A DNA stretch of 64,000 nt, taken from NCBI GenBank assembly GCA_021396245.1, contig WNYE01000039.1, positions 1-64,000 on the forward strand, written 5' to 3'. Position numbers and translations under genes: made by a program. The stretch comes from Sporothrix humicola. Lineage: Eukaryota > Ascomycota > Sordariomycetes > Ophiostomatales > Ophiostomataceae. The notes under the pieces are model-generated. The model was given only the letters and a program-made list of their open reading frames with translations, did not search any database and had not been told where the DNA came from. Within the stretch, counting starts at the first letter, position 1. Each line of letters starts with the position of its first letter. Shown here piece by piece: positions 30,667 to 40,249 of this stretch.

Positions 30667-32258
30667 ATAGACCGAACCAGGAAAACAATCAGCAGGCGGA
30701 GGCGGACGGCCAGCAGCCGCCACCGGAACAGCAATCGTCAACACAGCAAGCTGCCCAGCCCACGACCAATACACCTGCAGCTACTGCTTCCACTGCCAGT
30801 TCCAACACGAGCATCATTGGTCGCGTTTTCGGTATCCCTGCACCGCAGCCCTCTTCGGCTCAAGCTGGCCAGGCGGGAGGTGGCAATGCATCGCAACAAG
30901 ATGCGGAAACTGGTTCTTCGAAGGTGACCGAGAGAGCAAGTTCCGACAGAGAAAGACCGTCTGAGAGGGAACGAGAGCCCGAGGGAGAACGAATGCCCGA
31001 GATGTCCGAGAGAGTGCCCAGGAGAGAAAGAATATCCGAGAGACAAAGAGAAATCCAACGCCGGCAGCAAGAGCGTGCTGACCTGGAGGCCACGTTGGTT
31101 TCAGCAGCGGCGCAAGGACATATGTTTGATCCAACTTTATTCAGCAGCATACCGCCACCCGAGCTCCCACCTCTTGATGAGTACCGTGATAGCCCAAGCC
31201 CTGAGAGACGCACAACCCCTAAGAGACGCACAAGCCGGGGAAGAAGCAGCCATAGTCCCGAACAAGGCCCAGCCAATGCCCGCGGCCCCTCCCAGCAGGG
31301 TCCATCAGCGGCGCCCCGGATGCTGCCCAGTGGCCTCACTGGCTCAGGTGGTTCCCAAAGCACTCCCGCCGGCGTATCCCAGCCCGGAGGTCCAACAGAG
31401 CCGCAAAATGGCAGCGGTCAGCAGCACGGTCCTGAAAATGCCGCCCAACAGAGACCTGTACAGGCCACACAGCAAAGCCCCGCAGAATCCTCACAGCAGG
31501 GTTCAAGCAGACCAAACCAACGGAGGGTCGGAGGATTTGATAAGCAGCGATTCAACCCGCTGAAATCCAAAAAGCCGAAACCCGCAGTCAACAATCAAAA
31601 TACGAGTGGCACAGGTGACTCGCACGAGCTTTCTTCTATCGAAACCCCCATCAATGACAGCAGAAATCCCAATCCTCCTGCCCCGCCTCCCGCTGCTGCT
31701 CCCGTCGCCAATCCCGTTGCCCAGCCCGTTGCCGAGCCCGTCGGGGCTCCCGCTCCAGCCCCCGCTGCAGCTCCCACCCGCTTGACTTTGGGACGGAGGA
31801 CAGCAAACTTTTTCCAACGTCATCTATCCAGGGGTCGCCGCTCCGGCGACCAAATTCCCGCTAATCAAATTTTCGGTGGTCAGAATGGCGGTGGCCAAAA
31901 TGGCGATGGCCAGCCTGCCGGAGGCCAACCTTCCGGAGGACAAAATGTTGGAGATCAAAATGCTAAAGGTCAAAATAATGGGAACAACAACGGATCAAGT
32001 CGCCTGTGCAACTCAATCAGAAAGAGAATTCCCCGTCGCAGGCCGGGCATGCAACAGGCTGGGCAGCAAGCCGAGCATCAAGCCGGGCATCAAAACGGGC
32101 AACAAGCAGGTCAAGAGGCCGGACAGCACGCCGGACAACAGGCCGGACAACAAGCTGGACAACAGGCCGGACAACAGGCCGGTCAACAGGCCGGTCAACA
32201 GGCTGCACAACAAGAACAGCAAGTCAATAACGCAGCACGAGCCATGGGTCGGATGTAG
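30663..32258 (+). CDS. Hypothetical Gln/Pro-rich low-complexity protein, 531 aa (downstream cistron)
   Basis: I do not recognise this family. The frame starts at the ATG of the ATGA overlap. The N-terminus is Gln/Pro-rich. A charged Arg/Glu segment (about residues 83-142) contains repeated ER/PER motifs, then comes a Pro/Ser/Gln-rich region, Ala-Pro repeats (PAAAPVANPVAQPVAEPV), a short basic segment (LGRRTANFFQRHLSRGRR), Gly-Gln-Asn repeats, another basic stretch and a C-terminal run of GQQA units. It is almost wholly predicted to be disordered, with no signal peptide or membrane helix. The frame stays open upstream of the ATG to about 30480 but with shifted, Gln-rich codons and no start, so an in-frame upstream exon cannot be ruled out. 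Confidence 0.55.
   Translation: MNRPNQENNQQAEADGQQPPPEQQSSTQQAAQPTTNTPAATASTASSNTSIIGRVFGIPAPQPSSAQAGQAGGGNASQQDAETGSSKVTERASSDRERPSEREREPEGERMPEMSERVPRRERISERQREIQRRQQERADLEATLVSAAAQGHMFDPTLFSSIPPPELPPLDEYRDSPSPERRTTPKRRTSRGRSSHSPEQGPANARGPSQQGPSAAPRMLPSGLTGSGGSQSTPAGVSQPGGPTEPQNGSGQQHGPENAAQQRPVQATQQSPAESSQQGSSRPNQRRVGGFDKQRFNPLKSKKPKPAVNNQNTSGTGDSHELSSIETPINDSRNPNPPAPPPAAAPVANPVAQPVAEPVGAPAPAPAAAPTRLTLGRRTANFFQRHLSRGRRSGDQIPANQIFGGQNGGGQNGDGQPAGGQPSGGQNVGDQNAKGQNNGNNNGSSRLCNSIRKRIPRRRPGMQQAGQQAEHQAGHQNGQQAGQEAGQHAGQQAGQQAGQQAGQQAGQQAGQQAAQQEQQVNNAARAMGRM
32049..32216 (+). repeat. 12-bp coding minisatellite, 14 units (GQQA)n
   Basis: Fourteen imperfect 12-bp units, consensus GGACAACAGGCC, encode four-residue repeats (GQQA with variants EHQA, GHQN, GQEA, GQHA, AQQE). 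The central six units are nearly identical, pointing to recent expansion. The unit length keeps the reading frame whatever the copy number. Confidence 0.9.
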
Positions 32259-33676
32259 AATGGGCTCATTGCGGCCCCTGAAAGGCCATCATGCTTATAA
32301 GCGTTTTATACACGAGGCGCGTCTTAGTTCCTTCATAGACAAAGAGTTGTCTCCCTTGAGTAGATCATGTCGTTGGCAAAGCAGATTGCCCTCGTTTTTA
32401 CAGTATTGTTTTCAATAGAAATTAGATCCTACGCAGCCTAGGAATAGAAATTGGCAGTTGCTGAATAGAAGCATATTTCAAACTATGTCGAATACGCGCT
32501 CGCATATGACAGACTGTGCGATTGTCTCTGTCCTAGCATCCAAATAAAATTCTCTTCCAGGCCGATGACTTTTGTGTTTTCCTCTGCCTGTTGCAGACAT
32601 TAAATTGTGCTAGCCTATCTATTATTGTTTGCCATTCACTCTTGTTGCTTGACTTAAGTGGCTCTTTTCGTTTATTTTATTTTTATTTATTTTTGTCTGG
32701 CAATATTTCTCAAAAGAAATCCAATGCTCAATAATTGATCATTCATTCTTCTCCAGATATTCTCTTCATTCTCATTCGTTTGCCACATGTCTTTCCATCA
32801 GGCAGAATCCGTCCAGAATGTCTTGCCTTGGCTCTCGTGACTTTTTATTTTCTCTTTTTTTTTGGTTCTTGCCTGTCGTTTTATTGTCGGCTTGTCCATC
32901 ACGGGGCCTTTGCTCTCTCTGCATGCCGCGCAGCACGTTTTGCATATACAAAATGCCTGTTGGTTTTTCTGTCGAGCGCTTTGTAGATATTATTGGTCTT
33001 TGGCTGTTTTCGCACTTCACATCGATTGCATAGGCACCCCTGGCCTCCATCCCAAGGCGTCCAGCTGCATCCTGTTTCCCCCGTCGTTTCGGCCCCCATC
33101 TGCCATTGCATCTTGGTTCGCTGTCACAAGATATGGGTATCTGGCTGTCTCCCCTCCCTTTCTCCTTTCTGGTCTTCTCCTTAATCTCTTTCTATCGTCT
33201 CTCCTCTTTTCACCCCCTCTCCTCTCTCACATCTCAGGATCGATGTCGTGATTGCTGCTACCGTGTATCTACGGGATGCCTATTTTTCAATCTCTCCCTT
33301 TTTTCCGGCGGAGCCTCCTTGCCGCTTCCTGGTCACACAAGGATTGACCAAGTGACTGTTGGTGATTAGCAAAATAGCCCCGAAACTACGGACGGCACGT
33401 TCTGGGAGAGCCGTGCCTCTTCACTGCGGACTGTGTGTGCACCATTTCTGTACCTTTTTCCTCCTCCGGCGCTTATCGAGATGAACCAATTTATTTGCAG
33501 GTCTGGGCCCTGTGACACATACAGTCTCCTCCTCCGGCAAGTGCACTCAGTCGCTCTCAGTGTGCCCTCTCGCCGGGTTGGTCCAGCCAGCGTTGCTTTG
33601 CATTTTTTTGGGGTCTGGGACTGCGTTTTGTCTGCATCGTTGAGTCTCTTTTGGCACCATATCCTGTTGTCTTGCC

Positions 33677-33700
33677 TTGCATGCAAGCATGCATGCATGC
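33677..33700. repeat. Palindromic (GCAT)n alternating purine-pyrimidine tract
   Basis: TTGCATGCAA (33677-33686) runs directly into repeated GCATGCATGC. The segment is self-complementary and mostly alternates purine and pyrimidine, so it could extrude a small cruciform. Confidence 0.8.
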
Positions 33701-34583
33701 AACCTTGAGCTTGGGTCTCTCTCTCGGCCTTTTTTATCCTCAACCAACGACCTGTCTTTTATTTATTACTCTATCGCCTTCAGTCCTTCCAGTTGGGCGC
33801 CAACAGCGGGAAACAAACAGGTGACTCGTCTGTTGTCATTTTTGTTGTCTGCTTTCTTTTTTGCGTGCTTTCCGTCCGCCTTTTTTACTCTCTGACCTGG
33901 TCCCGAGACGAAGGGTCGGAAGACGGAGACAGGCAGAGAGTACGACATGACGACGTGGACGTGGACATAAAGAAGCAAAAACTGCGGAAACACAACTGCT
34001 CAACCAACCGACAATATGCAAATGCACCTTCAAAAAGGAAAGAAAGGAAGAAAGACGACAGTGCTGTTTGTGGGTATGTTCCGACGCCCGCATCAGCTGA
34101 AAAAAAGAGGCGAGAAGCAGGAGAGAGAGAAAGTGGAAGAGAAGACAAAAGGAGAGAGGGCCACGTCCCGTCTTCATGTCCACGTACTCCGTACTCCGTA
34201 ATTACACGTTCAATATGTCCACTGTTTTTTTTTTTTTTTTTTGCCTTCTTTACAAAAGAGGATTGTTGGAAAACAAGAGTGAGAAATAAAATGGTTGAAT
34301 GCTTGTAAAAGACAACATTGCAAGAAAAAGGAAATACACAGGGTCAGTGGCTTGCTTTTGTGTGTCTTTTTTACGTCTTGTCTCCGCAGGGCGTTTACGA
34401 GGTACTCGTTCTTGTCTAGGATTTGCTGTCTTTCCAGTCTTTTGGTCGTTGGGGGCTGTATTTTCGACGCATCTTGCCTGCACACACAATGTATCTTGCT
34501 TGTACAACGCAGCCATTGCATTTGCTCATCACATTTCACTCATCACACATACCCACACATCCACACATATCCACACTATCGTA

Positions 34584-34868
34584 CGGAGGTCGCTACCAAA
34601 AGTCTTGTCCCACCGCCTTTCTGGAGCAAGTCTGTATAGGGTTTAGCGCCAAAGTGTTGAAAACAGCTTGCACACTGTATTTATACAGTGCTTTATCCAC
34701 TGTACGTTAGCAGGGTTCTCGCTAAAGAAATCGCTGGAGTAATTTTGCTTCAGGTGAATAAGTCGCTAAGCTTCAGGGATTAAATACAGTGGGACAAAAT
34801 TTATTGGCACTGGATTCTGCCTGACAAATGTGAAAGCGGTGGGACAAGACTTTTGGTAGGAAGCGTCG
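34584..34868. mobile_element. Tc1/mariner-like MITE, 285 bp, TA-flanked
   Basis: A perfect 24-bp inverted repeat is present at 34593-34616 and 34836-34859. It extends inwards with one indel (CTTTC/GAAAG). The outer 9 bases on each side are degenerate, and beyond them a TA dinucleotide lies at exactly the same distance on both sides (34582-34583 and 34869-34870), as Tc1/mariner insertion produces. The TIR contains a CAAAAGTCTTG core in the style of Tc1-like elements. The interior has a hairpin (CACTGTA at 34673 against TACAGTG at 34684) and a subterminal copy of TGGGACAA. There is no transposase frame, so it would be non-autonomous. Confidence 0.8.
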
Positions 34869-35050
34869 TACATCGTACTCCGTACACCGTCCTCTTGGGT
34901 CTTGGGTCGTTTCTGTGTATCCTGAGGTCCACTTGTGGTCTCTTGTGGTTCCTTTGGGGGTTCACTTGGGTTCACTTGGACTTGTTTGGGGGTTCGGCTT
35001 TTGTCCACCTGGGGGCTGCTTGGGGTTGCCTACAGTTGCCCCATTCCTCT

Positions 35051-35098
35051 CGTTTCCCCGTTTCCCCGTTTCCTCGTTTCCTCGTTTCCTCGTTCTCG
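35051..35098. repeat. 8-bp minisatellite CGTTTCCY
   Basis: Five adjacent 8-bp units, CGTTTCCC twice and then CGTTTCCT three times, are followed by a degenerate sixth. This is a simple local expansion in pyrimidine-rich DNA. Confidence 0.85.
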
Positions 35099-36762
35099 TC
35101 GTCCCAGCGTGTCGGGATCTGTCTTGTTGTGCCAGGACTGGGTCTCTGATTTCCACCAAACAGATAAATGCAAAAGAAAATGAGACTTTATCCTTCTCCC
35201 AAAGAAGACCCAAACGCGACGATACCCATGTCGTGTCGGCTGCCCACCCTGTCTCCGATGCTTATATGACTTTTAGGAAAGAGAGGTGCAGGAAAAAAGA
35301 AGGAAACAGAAATGTGACGACTGAAAGTGACGAGTGGAAAGTGACAAGAGAAAGTGACGAGAAAAAGAGGGTCACAGCCGCACCCACACCAAAAGAAATC
35401 GTCGGGACGTATGCGCACGTTTGACGATCAGCTGGGAGCTGGGAGCTGGGACACAGGCTGAGAGAAAAACACGACCAAAAAAGAAAGCATCTCTGTACGC
35501 CGACGCCGTATCGCCCGTACGCCCCATTCCCATGGATGGGTCTTGGGTCCATTTGTATCTTTTCTTTTTTTCTTCTTTTTTTTTTGGTCCTTTTATTTTC
35601 TCCTTCTCCATGCATCCGCATCGGAACCCTCCCCTTGGGTCCTGTGTTCCGTATTGTGGATTGCGTCGTACATACTCTATCCCTCTCCTCGTTTTTACTC
35701 CTTACTGTGTACTCTCCTCATTCTCTCTACTTCCGCCTCTCGCATTTTAGGGAACAGCAGCTCATCACAAGGCAGCAGAAAGTGCACTTTAGAAACGTGC
35801 AAAAAGAGCACACCACTACATTTGAGGGGCGCCTTGACGCCTTGTCGGGTCCGAACGTAGGGCAGAGATGGAGGGTAGCAAAAGAAAAGGACGGTCAAAA
35901 GAGGGAAGAAAAGGAAAAGAGAAGAAGGAAAGAATCGAGTCTAAGGTCCAAAACAGCAGCTAAATGCGCCAAAAAGGAGCGTGTCCAGTCGTGTCCAGTC
36001 GTGTCCGTTTTTGTCTGTTGGAACTAGAGATGAAAGAGTCGTCGCCTCTCTGGTCTTTTGTCTGTACTTTTGCATGTCCTTTACCTCTCGAACCTCTTTT
36101 CTTAGTCAATCCTCGATTCTTCCCCGTCATCCCGCCTTTGGCTCGGAGGGATCCTGCCTGTTGGTTGACAACGCATGGGCAAAGAAGGAAAGCGAGGAAA
36201 GAAAGTGCTTCTCTTCTTTTCTTCTTTTCGTTTTTCCTGCTCATTACTCGAAACAAAAGTGCATGCACAAAAAGAAAGCATACCCAAAAAAGACCAAAAA
36301 AGAAAACTGACGGAAGCCATCCCAAAGTCGGCATTCGCCGTGTCCTGTTTCGGTTTATTCACCGTCTTTTTTGTTTCTTTTTTTGTTCCTTTTTCGTTCG
36401 CATTTCGTCCGCATTTTGGTCGCAATTCTTCCAATCACAAAAACAGATCTCACGATTTCTTCTCGACAATATTTTATCTTTCATTTTTATTTCTTCTCTC
36501 TGCCGTCCTCCTTGCATTTCTTCTCCTTCATACATCTCCTGCAATTCAGCCCCTCTTCCTTGCATCGATTTCTTTGTTCTGTTGGGATGCTCCCGCGTGG
36601 CCGCTGGCCGCCTCAACTACTCACGACCAACAGTCATCAGGGTCCATCGAAACAGACAGCCATCACATCGACTCCTCGGCTCCTCGATTTCTCGACTGCT
36701 CAACCTCCGCTCGCTGTCTCTCTCGCTCCCTCTTTAATTGCTGCCAACACTCGATCGATTTC

Positions 36763-36772
36763 TATATAAATA
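36763..36772 (+). promoter_or_regulatory. TATA-like element upstream of the 2EXR gene
   Basis: TATATAAATA occurs about 360 bp before the 2EXR start codon, in otherwise C+T-rich DNA. It is a plausible core promoter element, with no direct evidence for the transcription start. Confidence 0.3.
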
Positions 36773-36911
36773 TACATTTTGGCCAACATCTTCACACCAT
36801 CTCCCGAGTCCAACCCAAGATCTCTCCAGACGAAGCAAATCTACGACCAAGGCCGTGAAACGCAGGACAAAGAAAGGAGAGACCACAAGCGCACACTTTT
36901 CGTCTGTCACC

Positions 36912-36957
36912 ATCATTCGCATCATTCGCATCATTCGCATATTCGCATATTCGCATG
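36912..36957. repeat. ATCATTCGC / CATATTCG short tandem repeat
   Basis: About three 9-bp units (ATCATTCGC) pass into 8-bp units (CATATTCG) inside the leader of the 2EXR gene. If transcribed, it would form part of the 5' UTR. Confidence 0.75.
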
Positions 36958-37133
36958 ACCATGATACCTTGATGTCCTTTACTCAATACCATTTTACACT
37001 ATTCTCTTTTCTCTCCACCAGATTTGTTTCTACACTTGTCGTCCGTATCTGCATGAGCTAAACTCACTTACACAGCTCTGTACCCACTTTCTCATCCTTC
37101 GCCCGTCTTCTAGGTGTCTCTCTCACGCTCAAA

Positions 37134-39194
37134 ATGGCCCATCCTTCTGTCGAGTCCATCCCGCCCAATCCAACACCTCTCTCCTTCCGCCGCGCCGACG
37201 GCTCGCGCCGCGAGTTTTTGTTCGACGACCGCACGCACTCGCTGCCACACCAGGCCGCCAGCCTGTTCTGGGAGGACGACGCCTTTTCGGCCCAGAGAAA
37301 CGGCAACTCTCGGGCGGCCCGCCTCCCCCGAAATGTGCTGCGCATCTTTCGCAACGACCGCGGCGAGCCGGCCAGCCATGTGACGTTCAACCGGCAGACG
37401 CGGCAGTCGGTGTGCGGGGACGGCGAGGACCGGAGCCGGTGCAAAAAGTGCCGGCGGGTGGTGACTTCGATGGCAAAGTCGGCGACGACAGCATCATCAA
37501 TAAGAAAGGCGAAAGAAAAGATGACAGCAGAAACGACACCGACTCCTCCACCAACAACACCGGCTACGTCAGATGCTACTGTGGACAACACTCCGATACC
37601 ACCATACCGGTGGCACATGATGTCTCCGCAGCGCGTCTTCCGCGATCTTGTGATGAGCGATGTGGCCGAGCCATTGCAGCCTACTGTCCGTGATGCGCTC
37701 TTTGATGCATTCAATACAACTGTTGAGGCAGCAACAGAAACAGCAAGATCACAATCAAAATCAAAAGGGAAGGCGCAACAGGACACGCCTTCCTCGAGTC
37801 TGGGCCGGCCGCTCCTTCCGTCACCACCGCCATCGCCAACAAAGGCAACTGCAGATGCGAAAAAGGAAGGACCAAATGACGTCGGTCCGTCCGCTCCTGC
37901 CTCTGAATTCCACTACTTTTCCTGCCTGCCCTACGAGATCCGCCGTATGATCTGGGAACTGGCCCTGCCGTTCCGTGTCTTGCTGCGCGAAGACCTGGAC
38001 CCAACGAGGTACCACAATGTGCGCGACACGCAACGGCCAGCGAGTCATACGCACACCATTGAGATGCTCTGGAAGTCGGATCTTTTCTACACGTGCGTTG
38101 AAGCGCGCCGTGTCGTGGAGGAGGCAGACTCTCCCCAGAAAACACAACCACAATCTTCCGGCGACGGAGAGACTATCCCCCTCGTCCGCCACATTACGTC
38201 ACCCTCTCGACTGCGCTCCGGCAGGGACGTACTGTTCTATCCGTGGCTCGGCTCCGAGGCTACCCAGCAGCACAGCCGCCTCGGGAACGGGAGTGCCGGG
38301 CTGTGGATGGCGGCGGGGCGGCACGAGCAGGCAGAAGCGCAGCACAATACCATTACCCCAGATGCTACTGTTACTCAAACGAGCCCCGGCAAGGCGAGAG
38401 GCTACCCCCGAAACGGTTCGTCGTCAGCAGCCGCTGCTGCCATTGCTTCCACTGCATCTACAACATCCATCGCCTCCATTCCGTACGGCCACTGGGCCAG
38501 CCAGCTCCGGCTTCTACGCTTGCCCATCACCACCGTCGCCCTCGACATCACCTGGATGGACCGCTACCACACGGACACCATGTCCTGGATCGGCGGGGTG
38601 GACCTGTCGGGCCGAGAGGGGGAGGGGGAGGATGGCTCGGAGAGTGAAGAGAGCATCCCCCCTCCAACTTCCCTCCAGGTTGTCGTCGGCGATTTTGTCA
38701 TCCCAGTACGTATTCGACTGGATGCCTCGTCGCCATCGGGTATCACCCCGGCACAGAAGGCACTTCTCAAGAAGAACATCACGGCCCAGCCGTGGCTCGA
38801 TGCCGGGAATTTCCAGCGAGCGTTTGACGCGACGTCGTCCAATGATTCGCCGTCGGCGCCAGCGTTCACTTCATTCTCATCTCCACCTTCCAACCTCAAC
38901 GGCATGGACTTTACCGTCCTCGTCGACCTCTACGACGACTGGCGCATCGAGGAACTCCTCTCCTTACAGACGGGTGCGGACAGCACCCCCGCCGTCAACA
39001 AGGCCGCCCTCCACCAGTGCATCGGCTGCACCCGCCGCGCCTGGGAAAAGCGCGCCGAAGTCGACAAGTACGGCCGCAACGCCTGGACCGCCTCGCCGGG
39101 AAATGGCCTGCAGTTTGGCGCCTACCTCCAGAAGCTGTGCCGGCCGACGCTCGTCTTTTCTGTCGTGCTGTCGTTTGTCGGCGGGGATGAGTGA
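37134..39194 (+). CDS. 2EXR-domain protein, 686 aa
   Basis: 2EXR proteins are a large fungal family of unknown biochemical role, named for two EXR motifs. The signature FHYFSCLPYEIRRMIWELAL lies at residues 259-278, followed by family-typical segments with long insertions: LRLLRLPITTVALDITWMDR (middle) and FTVLVDLYDDWRIEELLSL (late). The first 255 residues form a variable region with a CKKC pair (103-106) and disordered Thr/Pro/Ser stretches. The C-terminus carries CIGCTRRAWEKRAEVDKYGR and a hydrophobic end. It is intronless. The ATG at 37134 follows CTCAAA and a long pyrimidine-rich leader. The family assignment is good from the domain; no function can be given. Confidence 0.85.
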   Translation: MAHPSVESIPPNPTPLSFRRADGSRREFLFDDRTHSLPHQAASLFWEDDAFSAQRNGNSRAARLPRNVLRIFRNDRGEPASHVTFNRQTRQSVCGDGEDRSRCKKCRRVVTSMAKSATTASSIRKAKEKMTAETTPTPPPTTPATSDATVDNTPIPPYRWHMMSPQRVFRDLVMSDVAEPLQPTVRDALFDAFNTTVEAATETARSQSKSKGKAQQDTPSSSLGRPLLPSPPPSPTKATADAKKEGPNDVGPSAPASEFHYFSCLPYEIRRMIWELALPFRVLLREDLDPTRYHNVRDTQRPASHTHTIEMLWKSDLFYTCVEARRVVEEADSPQKTQPQSSGDGETIPLVRHITSPSRLRSGRDVLFYPWLGSEATQQHSRLGNGSAGLWMAAGRHEQAEAQHNTITPDATVTQTSPGKARGYPRNGSSSAAAAAIASTASTTSIASIPYGHWASQLRLLRLPITTVALDITWMDRYHTDTMSWIGGVDLSGREGEGEDGSESEESIPPPTSLQVVVGDFVIPVRIRLDASSPSGITPAQKALLKKNITAQPWLDAGNFQRAFDATSSNDSPSAPAFTSFSSPPSNLNGMDFTVLVDLYDDWRIEELLSLQTGADSTPAVNKAALHQCIGCTRRAWEKRAEVDKYGRNAWTASPGNGLQFGAYLQKLCRPTLVFSVVLSFVGGDE

Positions 39195-39214
39195 TGGGTG
39201 ACATCTCGTGCGCA

Positions 39215-39560
39215 GTATTTACTTTTTGATTTACAATATACTAGCATAAATGGAGCATATACATATTTTTATTCTATTGTTTAGCATTTTATAACATTTA
39301 TTAAATTTTATAAATACTGTTTAAATAAGTCTTCCTTTTTATCCGTGAATTCTCAAGTTTATAAATATAATGTCATATTGTTTAATAATAGTTTTGCTTG
39401 AAGAGCTGACAAGAAAATGCAACTTAAAAAATCCAAGGCACGTAAGTAGATAATAGTATGAAATATATATCCTTATCCAAAGTATTTATGCCATTTACAG
39501 GTCACCATGTACTTTGATATATTGATCATCGTTGTTTACTTTAAGATAGGAGGTTGCATA
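39215..39560. other. A+T-rich island downstream of the 2EXR gene
   Basis: About 350 bases are dominated by A and T (many ATTTATAAA-type words), in contrast to the roughly balanced composition around them. It could be the 3' UTR and polyadenylation region, or a degraded repeat. No open frame is convincing. Confidence 0.6.
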
Positions 39561-40193
39561 AATGTACGATGCAGCATAACCTACATTTATGCTACACCTG
39601 CAGTGCACATACATCTACTCGGTACATCTACGTCCTATGCACATCTGCACTCCTTTGGAATATGTTGTACGACCCGTCCGAGGCGTTTCCAAGAAAGGGG
39701 GCTCGAGGGCTAACTGCAGCGGAAATGAGCAGCGCCGCGGAAGCTCGAGGCGAGCCCCTTTCCTTTCCACGCCCCCGTTACCTTTGGGATCGAATATCGA
39801 CACGAGGGTCGCACGGCGTGTCAGCGTGTCGTACAATGCGATGGAGCCCAGTTTCCGTCTCCAGCTTTGTACAGAGTACGGAGTACAGTAGCATCTCGAT
39901 GGCTGGGTTTCTTGGGATTCCCTTGAGATCGGTACTGTCTCGGGGGATTTTATGGCGTGTGCGACAGCTAAAAAGCAATAAAAAACGAGGCGAGCAGGCG
40001 AAAGTGAGAGGATATGGAAGAGAAGACCTAGAAAAAGTGTAACTATTGCAAGACAATGGGCGGCAAAACGGGGCGTGAAGAACGAGATGGAGAAGAGGAC
40101 CAAGAACGATTTGGAAGATGGAGGTGGAAATGGAGCTGGAGAACGGAGAAACAAAACGGAACAGAGGCGGAAGTGATGGGAGGATGAGAAGAC

Positions 40194-40249
40194 AGGAAGA
40201 AGAAAAAGGGAAGAAGAAAAAGAAAGAGAAAAAGAAAAAGAAAGGGAAG
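40194..40249 (+). repeat. 56-base uninterrupted purine tract
   Basis: Only A and G occur on the + strand over these 56 bases, built mainly from GAAAAA and GAAGAA units, inside a wider purine-rich block (about 40060-40260). Such tracts can form triplex (H-DNA) structures or mark a pyrimidine-rich transcript leader on the minus strand. Confidence 0.85.

Larger units (their letters stand above)
32259..37133. other. Intergenic region, 4.9 kb, with MITE and simple repeats
   Basis: No supportable gene between the Gln-rich frame and the 2EXR gene. It holds a palindromic GCATGC tract (33677-33700), an 18-base T run (34225-34242), an overlapping pair of TACTCCGTA motifs (34185-34200) with another at 34876, the 285-bp MITE (34584-34868), an 8-bp minisatellite (35051-35098), and a pyrimidine-rich leader from about 36.4 kb to the 2EXR ATG. 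A TATA-like TATATAAATA lies at 36763-36772. Confidence 0.55.

Noticed and set aside
33719..33735. CTCTCTCGGCCTTTT resembling the start of U2 snRNA
   Set aside because: The following bases do not continue the U2 sequence.
35964..36858. Frames of 227-257 codons upstream of the 2EXR gene
   Set aside because: Phe/Ser/Leu-rich low-complexity translations produced by pyrimidine-rich leader DNA; no domain.
37975..39201. 408-codon alternative frame inside the 2EXR gene
   Set aside because: Arg/Ser/Pro-rich translation typical of a shifted GC-rich gene; the 2EXR motif and the true codon pattern are in the other frame.
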